A DNA stretch of 18,107 bases. Source: an uncultured Bacillota bacterium (GTDB lineage: Bacteria; Bacillota; Clostridia; Peptostreptococcales; Anaerovoracaceae). The notes below the pieces were generated by a model. It did no database searches, had not been told where the DNA came from, and saw only the letters and a program-made list of their open reading frames with translations. Positions 1-7,672 of the stretch are shown here, in pieces (position 1 is the first letter of the stretch; each line of letters opens with the position of its first letter). The DNA lies in contig CABQMM010000002.1 in assembly GCA_902465215.1 (NCBI GenBank), positions 1 through 18,107 of the forward strand, given 5' to 3'. The translations under genes and the position numbers were made by a program.

Positions 1-1
1 C

Positions 2-244
2 GTCGGCGAAATCATCGGAGGCTCCCAGAGAGAAGAAAGACTCGAGGTTCTCGAAAAGAGAATGGAAGAAATGGGCCTCAATAAGGAAGATTACTGGTGG
101 TACTGCAACCTCCGCAAATACGGCGGAGTAAAGCATGCGGGCTATGGTCTGGGCTTTGAAAGAATCATCATGTATGTTACGGGCGTACAGAACATCAGAG
201 ATGTACTTCCGTTCCCGAGAACACCGAAGACGGCGGAATTCTAA
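2..244 (+). CDS. asnS: Asparaginyl-tRNA synthetase, C-terminal part (5' truncated by window edge)
   Basis: Charges tRNA-Asn with asparagine in the cytoplasm, using ATP. Only the last 80 residues are present; the frame is open to the left window edge, so the gene begins outside. The visible part holds class IIb synthetase motif 3 ([19 protein letters not shown], followed by the VLPFPRTP tail), whose Arg binds ATP. The FPRTP ending is characteristic of AsnRS; AspRS and LysRS end differently. The stop is TAA at 242-244, with no U-tract terminator after it, so transcription may continue into the nucleotidyltransferase gene 40 nt downstream. Identification is secure; the state of the missing N-terminal part is unknown. 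Confidence 0.95.
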   Translation, partial: VGEIIGGSQREERLEVLEKRMEEMGLNKEDYWWYCNLRKYGGVKHAGYGLGFERIIMYVTGVQNIRDVLPFPRTPKTAEF

Positions 245-284
245 GAGATATTCGTAAAAGATATACGAAGGCGGAGAAACAATT

Positions 285-575
285 ATGGACACCGGAATAA
301 AAAAACAAGTTCTGGATGAGATTCTCATGCTAGCCGAGAAAAACAATATTGAGAAAGTCATTCTCTTTGGCTCAAGAGCCAGAGGTGATTATAGGAAAAC
401 TAGCGATATTGATCTGGCGGTATCGGGCGGGAGTATAGCACATTTTCAGGCAGACATTGAAGAAGAGGTTTCCACGCTTCTCTCATTTGACATCGTCAAT
501 ATGGATGGGAGTGTACAGGAGGAACTTGTCGATTCGATCAAACGGGAAGGTAAGGTTTTATATGAAAAAATATGA
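285..575 (+). CDS. mntA: MNT-type nucleotidyltransferase, probable antitoxin of a HEPN/MNT pair
   Basis: A 96-residue minimal nucleotidyltransferase of the pol-beta superfamily. The active-site signature GSX10DXD is complete: Gly29-Ser30, then Asp41-Ile-Asp43, and a third acidic residue is likely Asp69 in FDIVNMD. In characterised HEPN/MNT systems the MNT protein silences its partner by transferring AMP groups from ATP onto a tyrosine of the HEPN toxin. The start has GGAG at 273-276, eight bases upstream. The stop codon region overlaps the HEPN start by 14 nt, the usual antitoxin-first arrangement. Family and pairing are well supported by sequence and context; that it acts as an antitoxin here is inference from the family. 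The symbol follows the family name. Confidence 0.85.
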   Translation: MDTGIKKQVLDEILMLAEKNNIEKVILFGSRARGDYRKTSDIDLAVSGGSIAHFQADIEEEVSTLLSFDIVNMDGSVQEELVDSIKREGKVLYEKI

Positions 576-954
576 AAACTTTTGTGCAGCTCTAAATAAT
601 ATGAAGAACATTTATGCATATGAAGAACCGTATGACAGCGTCATTCTTACAGGTCTTGTTGGATTATTTGAAATCTGTTTTGAACAGGCGTGGAAAATGA
701 TGAAAGAAGTTCTTGCTGAACACGGTTACAGTGAGAGCGCGACAGGTTCGCCAAAGCTGATTCTAAAAACGGCTTATGCCGCAGGAATGATTCGGGACGA
801 GGAACTGTGGCTTGATGCACTGAAGGACCGAAACAATGTCGCTCACGCATATAATGAGAGCATTGCTTATGATATTGTTGCGGATGCAAAAGAACGTTTT
901 TACGACATGTTTTGCGCACTTCGCAAAGAAATCGAACAGAGGTGGATAGAGTGA
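562..954 (+). CDS. hepT: HEPN domain protein, probable toxin (RNase) of a HEPN/MNT pair
   Basis: A 130-residue HI0074-like HEPN protein, expected to be a helical dimer. The motif RNNVAHAY (Arg90 to Tyr97) fits Rx4HxY: Arg and His form the RNase active site in active HEPN toxins, and the Tyr is the residue AMPylated by the MNT partner. I chose the ATG at 562 rather than an in-frame ATG at 457: it lies 14 nt inside the end of the MNT gene, has AAGGTAAGG upstream, and gives the usual family length. The 457 start would overlap the MNT gene by 119 nt and add a basic, non-family N-terminus. The stop TGA overlaps the GTG start of the next gene (GTGA, 951-954). Toxicity is inferred from the family. 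Confidence 0.85.
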   Translation: MKKYENFCAALNNMKNIYAYEEPYDSVILTGLVGLFEICFEQAWKMMKEVLAEHGYSESATGSPKLILKTAYAAGMIRDEELWLDALKDRNNVAHAYNESIAYDIVADAKERFYDMFCALRKEIEQRWIE

Positions 955-1817
955 ACACGCGGACGAAAGGCTTTTTGGCAACCGTGGTGTCGGCAACTTT
1001 CTTCGGGTTTATTCCCTTGATGGTAAAAGTAGTGTGCAGCGGCGGAGGAAATACCCTTGCCGCTGCTTTTTATCGTTTTGCGCTATCTTTGCCGGCGCTT
1101 TACCTTTACTTGAAATGCAAAAAAATCCCGATGGGAATTACGAAAACGCAGCTTCGAGACATCATCCTGATTACCGTGCTGGGCTACGGCGGGACGACTC
1201 TGATTCTGTTTTCATCCTACAATTACATACCACTTGGAATGGCAACCACGATTCATTTTACTTACCCGGTTTTCACGATTTTAGGGTGTGTGATTTTCCT
1301 GCGTGAAAAAATCAAAAAAATGAAGGTGCTTGCGGTTGTGCTGTCCTTTGGAGGAATTTTGTTTTTTTATAACGCGGACGGCTCGGTAAGCCTGCCGGGC
1401 ATGGCACTTGCTTTCGCATCGGGCATGACATATGCGTTTTATACCATCTATCTGCGCGAGAGCAGTCTCAAAGACATGGATTCGGTGAAACTTATTTTCT
1501 GCCTGAACACTGTCGGCATGGTGATGATGGGCATGGTGGCGCTTGCAACAGGTGATTTTACAGTCGAACTGACACCGATAGCATGGGCAGTTGCAGGATT
1601 CTTGGCGGTTTCGGCATCCTTTATCGGAGTGCTGGGCTATCAGATTGGAGTGAAGTGCATTGGACCGCAGAACACGGCAATTCTAAGTACTTTCGAGCCG
1701 ATTACGAGCGTGATTCTCGGCATACTGGTGTATCAGGAAAGCTTTTCGCTTAGGACGCTTTTGGGGTGCCTATGCATCCTTTCCTCGGTCGTGATTGTCG
1801 CAAAAATGAAAGATTAG
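951..1817 (+). CDS. EamA/DMT-family transporter (10 predicted membrane segments)
   Basis: A 288-residue inner-membrane protein of the drug/metabolite transporter superfamily. It has two tandem EamA repeats of about five hydrophobic helices; conserved features include GFIPLMVK near the N-terminus, IHFTYPVFTILG ending repeat 1 and STFEPITSVILG ending repeat 2. The substrate cannot be told from sequence; relatives export amino acids, metabolites or drugs. I chose GTG at 951 because it has AGAGGTGG at 938-945 and overlaps the HEPN stop codon, suggesting translational coupling; an ATG at 912 would add 13 polar residues before the first helix. Sharing a transcript with the toxin-antitoxin pair is likely but may be incidental. 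Confidence 0.85.
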   Translation: MNTRTKGFLATVVSATFFGFIPLMVKVVCSGGGNTLAAAFYRFALSLPALYLYLKCKKIPMGITKTQLRDIILITVLGYGGTTLILFSSYNYIPLGMATTIHFTYPVFTILGCVIFLREKIKKMKVLAVVLSFGGILFFYNADGSVSLPGMALAFASGMTYAFYTIYLRESSLKDMDSVKLIFCLNTVGMVMMGMVALATGDFTVELTPIAWAVAGFLAVSASFIGVLGYQIGVKCIGPQNTAILSTFEPITSVILGILVYQESFSLRTLLGCLCILSSVVIVAKMKD

Positions 1818-1870
1818 GCGTAAAAACAATAAAATCTGCCAATATTCTGTGATTGCAGCATGAAAAAGTA

Positions 1871-1927
1871 TTGTATTTTGAACATGAGTTTGATATAATA
1901 TTGACGATTGATAATAATTTGGGAGGT
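1871..1927 (+). promoter_or_regulatory. Promoter and ribosome binding site of the EF-G-like gene
   Basis: The -10 box is TATAAT at 1894-1899, preceded by TGA at 1891-1893 (extended -10, TGN). A weak -35 box, TTGTAT, lies at 1871-1876 with a 17-nt spacer. The ribosome binding site GGGAGGT at 1921-1927 sits eight bases before the ATG at 1936. The upstream 1818-1870 stretch is AT-rich and shows no clear terminator for the transporter gene. Confidence 0.7.
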
Positions 1928-1935
1928 CTCAATAG

Positions 1936-3876
1936 ATGAAAGGCTATACAAGCGAAATGATTAGAAATGTTGCTTTGTTAGGACACGGCGGATGCGGTAA
2001 GACAACTTTCCTTGAAGCTGCACTTTTAGCAACAGGAGTAATTTCAAGATTAGGAAAGGTTGAAGACGGAACAACGGTATCCGACTACGACAAAATGGAA
2101 ATCGAAAAAGGATATTCCATCAACACTACATTAGTACCGGTTGAATATAACAAAGTCAAAATCAACTTCGTTGACACGCCGGGATTCTTCGACTTCGCAG
2201 GCGAAGTACAGGGCGCACTCAGAGGTGTCGAAGCCGCAGCGATCTTAGTAGACGCTTCCTCCGGCATCCAGGTTGGTACAGAAAAAGCATGGGATGCTTG
2301 TAAGAAATTAGGTTCCCCTAAGTTCTTCATCATCAACAAGATTGATAAAGAAAATATTGACGTTGATGCGACAATCGCTCAGCTTCAGGATAAATTTGGA
2401 ACTTCCGTTGTTACGCTTGACGACAAGGATGCTATGGCAGAAGCAATTGCAGAAGTAGACGAAGAACTTATGGACATTTACTTCAACGAAGGCGGTTTCA
2501 CAGACGAACAGTTCAGCAAAGGACTGACGAAAGGTATTTTGCAGGGAGACATCGTTCCTGTGTTCAAATGTTCTTCCCTTACAGGCGAAGGTGTGAAGGA
2601 AGTTCTTCAGGAAATCATTGACTTCGTTCCGAATCCGACAATCGAGGGCTATAAGGCTTTTAATGATAAAGACGAAGAAATCATCGTAAAGGCTGACGCT
2701 TCCGCTAAGCCGGTTGTATTCGTGTTCAAGACTTTAGCGGATTCCTTCCTCGGCAAGATTTCCCTTGCAAAGGTTGTAAGCGGTAAGGTAACGGCAGGTA
2801 TGACTTTACATAATTTCAGAGCGGAAAAGGACGAAAAACTCGGCTCCGTATTCTTCATCAGAGGCAAGAACAAGGGTGACTGTCCGGAAGCAGTTGCAGG
2901 CGACATCGTTGCACTTGGCAAGCTTGAATACACGAAGACGGGCGATACTTTATCTGATAAGAATAACCAGATAACAATTAAGCCGATTGAATTCCCGCAG
3001 CCGACGCTGTTCGTGGCAATCGAATCCGCAGACAAGGGTGCTGATGATAAGCTGTCCACAGGTTTTGCAAGACTGACGGAAGAAGACCCGTCATTGACAT
3101 TACAGAGAAATAAAGAAACTCGCCAGACATTGGTAGGCGGTCAGGGCGAAAGCCAGATCAACATCGCGCTTGGCAAGTTAAAAGATAAATACGGCGTATC
3201 CGTAAACATCGTTCCGCAGAAGATTGCTTACAGAGAAACAATCAAGGGAACATCCGATGTACAGGGTAAGCATAAGAAACAGTCCGGCGGTTCCGGTCAG
3301 TACGGTGATGTTCACATCAAGTTCTCACCTTCCCAGCAGGAATTTGAATTTACTGAAGAACTTTTCGGCGGTTCCGTTCCGAAGCAGTATGTTCCGGCAG
3401 TAGAAAAAGGACTGCTTGAATGTATGGAAAGAGGCCCTCTGGCAGGATGTAAGGTTCAGAACGTTAAGGCTACATTATATGATGGTTCCTATCATCCGGT
3501 AGACTCCAACGAAGCAGCGTTCAAGATTGCAGCTTCCTTGGCATTCAAGAAGGGTATTGCAGAAGCAAAACCTTGCTTACTTGAACCAATTATGAAACTT
3601 GAAATTACCGTTCCGGATGATTTCGTAGGTGCTGTTATGGGAGATCTTCCTACAAGAAGAGGTGCTGTAATGGGTATGGATCCGCAGATTGGCGGCGGTC
3701 AGACTCTTCATGCAGAAGCTCCGCAGGCTGAATTGTTCGACTATGCAATCGCACTTCGTTCGATGACGCAGGCAAGAGGTTCCTTCACGATGGAATTCGC
3801 AAGATACGAAGAAGTTCCTGCAATGAACGCACAGAAGATTATCGAAGCTCACAAGGCTGAAGAAGAAGCAAAATAA
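1936..3876 (+). CDS. Elongation factor G-like translational GTPase (EF-G paralogue)
   Basis: A 646-residue GTPase with EF-G architecture but about 45 residues shorter than canonical FusA. The G domain shows G1 GHGGCGKT (residues 16-23), G3 DTPG (80-83) and G4 NKID (134-137). The later domains are present, including the domain IV stretch YDGSYHPVDSNEAAFK and a domain V ending near FARYEEVPA. Switch I is divergent: where canonical EF-G has RGITI, this protein has EKGYSI. It therefore belongs with the EF-G-like/FusA2 paralogues common in Clostridia rather than the main translocase, and it is not in a str operon (no rpsL, rpsG or tuf nearby). Its exact role is unknown. It appears monocistronic, with its own promoter and terminator. 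Confidence 0.85.
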   Translation: MKGYTSEMIRNVALLGHGGCGKTTFLEAALLATGVISRLGKVEDGTTVSDYDKMEIEKGYSINTTLVPVEYNKVKINFVDTPGFFDFAGEVQGALRGVEAAAILVDASSGIQVGTEKAWDACKKLGSPKFFIINKIDKENIDVDATIAQLQDKFGTSVVTLDDKDAMAEAIAEVDEELMDIYFNEGGFTDEQFSKGLTKGILQGDIVPVFKCSSLTGEGVKEVLQEIIDFVPNPTIEGYKAFNDKDEEIIVKADASAKPVVFVFKTLADSFLGKISLAKVVSGKVTAGMTLHNFRAEKDEKLGSVFFIRGKNKGDCPEAVAGDIVALGKLEYTKTGDTLSDKNNQITIKPIEFPQPTLFVAIESADKGADDKLSTGFARLTEEDPSLTLQRNKETRQTLVGGQGESQINIALGKLKDKYGVSVNIVPQKIAYRETIKGTSDVQGKHKKQSGGSGQYGDVHIKFSPSQQEFEFTEELFGGSVPKQYVPAVEKGLLECMERGPLAGCKVQNVKATLYDGSYHPVDSNEAAFKIAASLAFKKGIAEAKPCLLEPIMKLEITVPDDFVGAVMGDLPTRRGAVMGMDPQIGGGQTLHAEAPQAELFDYAIALRSMTQARGSFTMEFARYEEVPAMNAQKIIEAHKAEEEAK

Positions 3877-3896
3877 AAATTCAAAACGATTTTTTC

Positions 3897-3930
3897 AAAG
3901 CCCCTGTAGACAAAGCAGGGGTTTTGTTAT
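3897..3930 (+). terminator. Intrinsic terminator after the EF-G-like gene
   Basis: Stem AAAGCCCCTG (3897-3906) pairs with CAGGGGTTTT (3916-3925), ten pairs including one G-T wobble, around a nine-base loop. The stem runs into a short T-rich tail (TTTTGTTAT). The loop contains the -35 box of the radA promoter. Confidence 0.85.
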
Positions 3931-3935
3931 ATAAT
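3907..3935 (+). promoter_or_regulatory. Promoter of radA, overlapping the upstream terminator
   Basis: The -35 box TAGACA (3907-3912; 5 of 6 to TTGACA) and the -10 box TATAAT (3930-3935; 6 of 6) are separated by exactly 17 nt. The -35 box occupies the loop of the preceding terminator hairpin, and the spacer contains the 3' stem arm and T-tract. Transcription would start near 3942, leaving a leader of about 80 nt before the ATG at 4022. Confidence 0.75.
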
Positions 3936-4021
3936 TGAAATAGAACAAATGTTCTTGAAAGCGCGTGCCAAGAAGGGCATGTGCGATAAAGAGAGCCGAC
4001 AGAGAGTTGAGAGGAAAGAAG

Positions 4022-5401
4022 ATGGCGAAAAAAGGAAAGACGGTGTTTGTCTGTCAGGAATGTGGATATGAAAGCACGCAGTGGATGGGAAAATGCATCT
4101 GTGGCGCATGGAATTCGTTTGTAGAGGAGAAAGTCCTGCCCACAGAGGAAAACGATGTGAGACGCAGAAGCAGCAGTCCTGCAGGCACTGCGAAGGCGTC
4201 CAGACTGTCTGCAGTGGGGAGCAGCGAATATGAACGTATTGATACCGGAATCGGAGAACTGAACCGTGTGCTCGGCGGCGGACTTGTGAAAGGCTCATTG
4301 GTGCTCATTTCGGGTGAGCCCGGCATCGGTAAGTCCACAATCATTATTCAGACATCGGCAAACATTGCACTTCAGGGTAAGACCGTGCTTTATGTTTCCG
4401 GTGAGGAATCAGAAGAGCAGATTAAGATGCGTGCTGACCGTGTCTGCCCGGCGCTTCCAGACGGCCTTTATGTCATTTCCGAAACGAATATGGAAAATGT
4501 AGAGACAGTCTGCGAAAATCTGAAGCCGGATTTTTTAATTATAGACTCAATTCAGACTTTGTACAGCAGTCAGCTCGATTCGGCTCCGGGCAGCGTATCA
4601 CAGGTCAGAATGTGCGGCAATCAGCTTATGAAGCTGGGAAAGACGAAGGGAATACCGATTTTTATCGTAGCGCATGTAACAAAGAGCGGTGACCTTGCAG
4701 GCCCGAAAACGGTGGAGCATTTGGTAGACTGTGTTTTGAATTTCAGCGGCGAACGCGATCAGGACTTCCGTGTTCTGCGCGCGTATAAGAACCGTTTCGG
4801 CACGACGAGCGAAATTGGCGCGTTCCGCATGGAGGAAAAGGGGCTGGCGGAAGTGACGGATATTTCGGCGACTTTTCTTGAAAACAAGGAGGCGCGGCTG
4901 GAAGGCTCGGTGGCAACTGCGATTTATGAAGGAAGCAGACCTCTGATGTTTGAAATTCAGAGTCTTGTGAGCCCTGCCAATGTCGGGTTTGCAAGGAGAA
5001 CTTCTGTCGGGATTGACAATACGAGGCTGAATATGATATTGGCAGTGCTCGAAAAGATTGTAGGGCTGCAGCTTATCAATCAGGATGTATATGTCAATGT
5101 TGTGGGCGGTCTGCGCCCTGAAGGCACGGGTGCGGATATTGCAGTTGCGCTGGCGATTTATTCTTCCTATAAAAGACTTGTCTGCTCGAAACGCACGCTT
5201 GCAGTCGGAGAAGTCGGATTGACCGGAGATTTGCGCTCGGTACAGAACATAGAGAAAATTGCAAGAGAGGCTGCGCGCCTTGGATATGAACGGGTGATTA
5301 TGCCACGCAGAAATGCCGAAAAAATAGGCAGCCATGTGGAAGGCTGCCGTATTATAGGTGTTAAAAATATTCAGGAAGCGATTCGCATTTTCGCCTCATA
5401 A
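4022..5401 (+). CDS. radA: DNA repair protein RadA (Sms), branch-migration helicase
   Basis: A 459-residue RecA-superfamily ATPase that drives branch migration during homologous recombination and repair. Domains in order: N-terminal zinc finger (Cys11, Cys14, Cys25, Cys27); RecA-like core with Walker A GEPGIGKST (98-106) and Walker B-like FLIIDS; the RadA-specific KNRFG motif (256-260); and a C-terminal Lon-protease-like P domain (GGLRPEGTGADIAVALAIYSS region). The second cysteine pair is CxC (KCICGAW) where RadA normally has CxxC. The ATG at 4022 is chosen over an in-frame ATG at 3965: it has GAGAGGAAAG just upstream and gives the standard MAK...FVCQECG start. In Bacillus, disA follows radA; here a convergent histidine kinase gene does. 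Confidence 0.95.
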   Translation: MAKKGKTVFVCQECGYESTQWMGKCICGAWNSFVEEKVLPTEENDVRRRSSSPAGTAKASRLSAVGSSEYERIDTGIGELNRVLGGGLVKGSLVLISGEPGIGKSTIIIQTSANIALQGKTVLYVSGEESEEQIKMRADRVCPALPDGLYVISETNMENVETVCENLKPDFLIIDSIQTLYSSQLDSAPGSVSQVRMCGNQLMKLGKTKGIPIFIVAHVTKSGDLAGPKTVEHLVDCVLNFSGERDQDFRVLRAYKNRFGTTSEIGAFRMEEKGLAEVTDISATFLENKEARLEGSVATAIYEGSRPLMFEIQSLVSPANVGFARRTSVGIDNTRLNMILAVLEKIVGLQLINQDVYVNVVGGLRPEGTGADIAVALAIYSSYKRLVCSKRTLAVGEVGLTGDLRSVQNIEKIAREAARLGYERVIMPRRNAEKIGSHVEGCRIIGVKNIQEAIRIFAS

Positions 5402-5443
5402 GTTTCGGTCTGATCCATAAATCTTGGACTTGATGCTGCGCGT

Positions 5444-6883
5444 TTATTTACGCTCTTTTTTCACCATGTCCAGCTCGAACCAGAACGTACTTCCTTTGCC
5501 GACTTTGCTTTCAACTCCGTAGTTGGCATTATGAAGCATAAGAATTTCCTTGACGATGGAGAGCCCCAGACCGGTGCCGCTGGTTTCACGCACATAGTTC
5601 GTGCTGGTCTTGTAGTAGCGTTCCCAAACATGAGGAAGCTCTTCAGGCTTGATTCCCGGACCGTGATCCGATACTTCCAAACGATACTTTCGACCGATTT
5701 TTCGGATAGCAAGAGCGATGTATTTATCTTCGCCGCAGTATTTGACAGCGTTAGTTGTCAGGTTGGAAATGACCTGTGCGATGCGGTCTTTGTCAGCAAA
5801 GACAATGCAGTCTTTCGGTGCGTTGAATACGAAATCATATCCGTCCTGCTCCTGATAAATGTCATAGGAAGCTAAAATCGATGCGGAAACTGCCGAAAGA
5901 TCGAAAGCTGTCTTTTCCAGAACAATTTTTTTCGTCTGCATCGCGGATATGGTTGCCATATCGCTGACAAGGTGGCTCATACGCTCGCTCTCGTCAATAA
6001 TGACTTGCAGGTGTGTGTTCCGCTTTTCAGGGTTGTTGCCCGAAAGGTCGCGAATCATTTCCGCATAGGAGCGAATCATGGTGAGCGGCGTTTTGAGGTC
6101 GTGTGAAACATTGGCAATCAAATCTTTTTGCCGTGCATCGGCATTTCCCAGCTCATAGGTTGCCGTATTCAGTGCGGCGGCAAGGTTATTGATTTCTGAA
6201 TAGGAATTGCCAACGAATTTTACATTATAGTTGCCGCGTCCCATATCTTTGGCGGTCGTAGTGATGTCTTTAATCGGTTTGGAAATCCGATTCGCGAAAT
6301 ATATCGCCAGTGAAAAAGCACCAATGAGAGTAATCAATGTGACATAGAATAACTGATCCTTTAGTATTTCCACTGTAGAGCTGACCGGATACAGCGGCGA
6401 GAAGATGTAGAGGTAGACCTCATTATCCTCCGCTTTTCGCAGGTAACGCGCATAGGCTAAGGTGCTGTATTTATCCACACCGGAACTGATTTTAAAAGAA
6501 ACGGCACCGTTTGATTTTGATGCTGCCAGCATTTTTTTCAGTTTCGGAAGCTGATCTTTATACTGATATACCGGCAGAATGCTGTCCGATTCCGGCATAA
6601 AAAGCAGGACTTGTCCGTTGGACTCCATCATAACATAAAAGTCGTTGCTGACGGAAAGCTGCTGTATATCTGAGGTAAGATTCGTATCTTGACGTTCATA
6701 GGCGTGGCAGATTGAAGTCGCAATTCGATTTACTTCCGAGATTTTCATGTGCTCATAGTAATTATTCAGGAAAAAAATCTGAAGAAACCATATGAGCAGC
6801 ACGACCCCTAAGCCTAATGCTGCGAAATAAATCCACAGTCTGAATTTAATGCTTTTAGAATCGAAATTAATTTTCGTACTCAA
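5444..6883 (-). CDS. Membrane sensor histidine kinase of a two-component system
   Basis: A 479-residue kinase. An N-terminal membrane helix (about 14-39), an extracellular sensor region of about 135 residues and a second helix (about 177-197) lead into a HAMP linker (about 198-250). Next come HisKA with the phospho-acceptor His261 in NVSHDLKTPLTMIRSYAEM, and HATPase_c with N-box Asn378, G1 DHGPG (406-410) and G2 GTGLGLS (436-442). The HDLKTP box and OmpR-type partner fit an EnvZ/VanS/PhoR-like class. The start is TTG at 6883, 17 nt inside the response regulator gene, with AGGGGTAGG on the minus strand shortly upstream; no better start precedes the first helix. It should phosphorylate the adjacent regulator. 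The stimulus is unknown, and it ends convergently 42 nt from radA without a clear terminator. Confidence 0.9.
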   Translation of the reverse strand: MSTKINFDSKSIKFRLWIYFAALGLGVVLLIWFLQIFFLNNYYEHMKISEVNRIATSICHAYERQDTNLTSDIQQLSVSNDFYVMMESNGQVLLFMPESDSILPVYQYKDQLPKLKKMLAASKSNGAVSFKISSGVDKYSTLAYARYLRKAEDNEVYLYIFSPLYPVSSTVEILKDQLFYVTLITLIGAFSLAIYFANRISKPIKDITTTAKDMGRGNYNVKFVGNSYSEINNLAAALNTATYELGNADARQKDLIANVSHDLKTPLTMIRSYAEMIRDLSGNNPEKRNTHLQVIIDESERMSHLVSDMATISAMQTKKIVLEKTAFDLSAVSASILASYDIYQEQDGYDFVFNAPKDCIVFADKDRIAQVISNLTTNAVKYCGEDKYIALAIRKIGRKYRLEVSDHGPGIKPEELPHVWERYYKTSTNYVRETSGTGLGLSIVKEILMLHNANYGVESKVGKGSTFWFELDMVKKERK

Positions 6884-7544
6884 ACTTATAACCTACCCCT
6901 CTGAGCGTAACGATGAAATCTCTGTAAGGACCGAGGTTGTTACGCAGGTTTTTAATGTGTGTGTCAATCGTTCTGTCATCCCCGAAAAAGTCATATCCCC
7001 AGATGTCGGAAAGCAGCTTGTCTCTGGAAAGTGCAATATTTTTGTTCTTTACCAGATAGAACAAAAGCTCGTATTCCTTCGGGGTGAGGTCTACTTTTTT
7101 GCCGTCTACGGTAACGGTTCTGGCAGGAATATTGATTTCAAGTCCGTCGAATTTCATAATGGTCTGATGAGCCTGCTCTGAACTTTTGCGTCTGGAGAGC
7201 ACTGCATTGATTCTTGCCATCAACTCTTTCGGGCTAAAAGGTTTTACCACGTAATCGTCAATTCCGAGCTCAAATCCGAAGAGTTTATCATATTCTTCGC
7301 CTCTTGCCGAAAGCATGATAATCGGTATGTCTTTGAATTTTTTGATTTCTTTGCATGCAGAAAAACCGTCCAGCTTTGGCATCATAATGTCCATAATAAT
7401 GAGGTCATAGTCATTCAGTTTACAAAGTCCTACAGCGCTCATCCCGTCCTCCGCCTCGGTCACCTCATAACCGCTGAACTCGGCATATTCTTTTATCACT
7501 TCGCGAATTTTTGGTTCGTCGTCAACTACTAAAATCTTATACAT
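6867..7544 (-). CDS. OmpR/PhoB-family response regulator
   Basis: A 225-residue DNA-binding regulator. The receiver domain (about 1-117) has acidic pocket Asp8-Asp9, phospho-acceptor Asp52 (IIMDIMMP), Ser79 and Lys101 (VVKPF). The C-terminal winged helix (about 128-225) is of the OmpR type (LTPKEYELLFYLVKN, DTHIKNLRNNLG, VRGVGYKF-like end). Two adjacent ATGs exist at 7547 and 7544; AAAGGAGGA lies three or six bases upstream respectively, so 7544 has the better spacing. An extended reading to 7604 would put the start upstream of the promoter boxes and is unlikely. It is the first gene of a two-gene unit with the kinase, divergent from carD. Target genes are unknown; autoregulation is possible. 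Confidence 0.93.
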   Translation of the reverse strand: MYKILVVDDEPKIREVIKEYAEFSGYEVTEAEDGMSAVGLCKLNDYDLIIMDIMMPKLDGFSACKEIKKFKDIPIIMLSARGEEYDKLFGFELGIDDYVVKPFSPKELMARINAVLSRRKSSEQAHQTIMKFDGLEINIPARTVTVDGKKVDLTPKEYELLFYLVKNKNIALSRDKLLSDIWGYDFFGDDRTIDTHIKNLRNNLGPYRDFIVTLRGVGYKFEYEN

Positions 7545-7576
7545 CATGAATCCTCCTTTAGGAATTTTGTGACTAT

Positions 7577-7604
7577 ATTTTAACACAAATCTTATCTTAG
7601 TCAA
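7577..7604 (-). promoter_or_regulatory. Promoter of the two-component system operon
   Basis: On the minus strand, TTGACT (7604-7599) and TAAAAT (7582-7577) are separated by 16 nt. Transcription would start near 7570, giving a leader of about 25 nt that contains the AAAGGAGGA ribosome binding site. The -35 box lies only 21 nt from the -35 box of the rightward carD promoter. Confidence 0.65.
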
Positions 7605-7625
7605 ACATTTTAAAAGAATTATATA

Positions 7626-7654
7626 TTGACACGGTAAAAACTCTGTGATATTAT
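7626..7654 (+). promoter_or_regulatory. Distal promoter (P1) of the carD cluster
   Basis: TTGACA (7626-7631, full consensus) and TATTAT (7649-7654, 5 of 6) with a 17-nt spacer; TGA precedes the -10 box (extended -10). This is a near-ideal housekeeping promoter. The start would lie near 7661, upstream of the second promoter. Confidence 0.75.
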
Positions 7655-7672
7655 GATAAATTTTTTGTATGC

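Noticed and set aside
251..269. TTCGTA/TACGAA hairpin after asnS as a terminator
   Set aside because: Only six weak AT-rich pairs and no T-run follows; it does not look able to terminate transcription.
4598..5335. Long open frame of 245 codons on the minus strand inside radA
   Set aside because: It lies opposite a well-supported radA, has no family-like motifs and an atypical composition; it is a shadow frame.
5402..5443. Bidirectional terminator between radA and the histidine kinase gene
   Set aside because: No stable inverted repeat with T-run could be found in these 42 bases; read-through of the convergent genes is possible but unproven.
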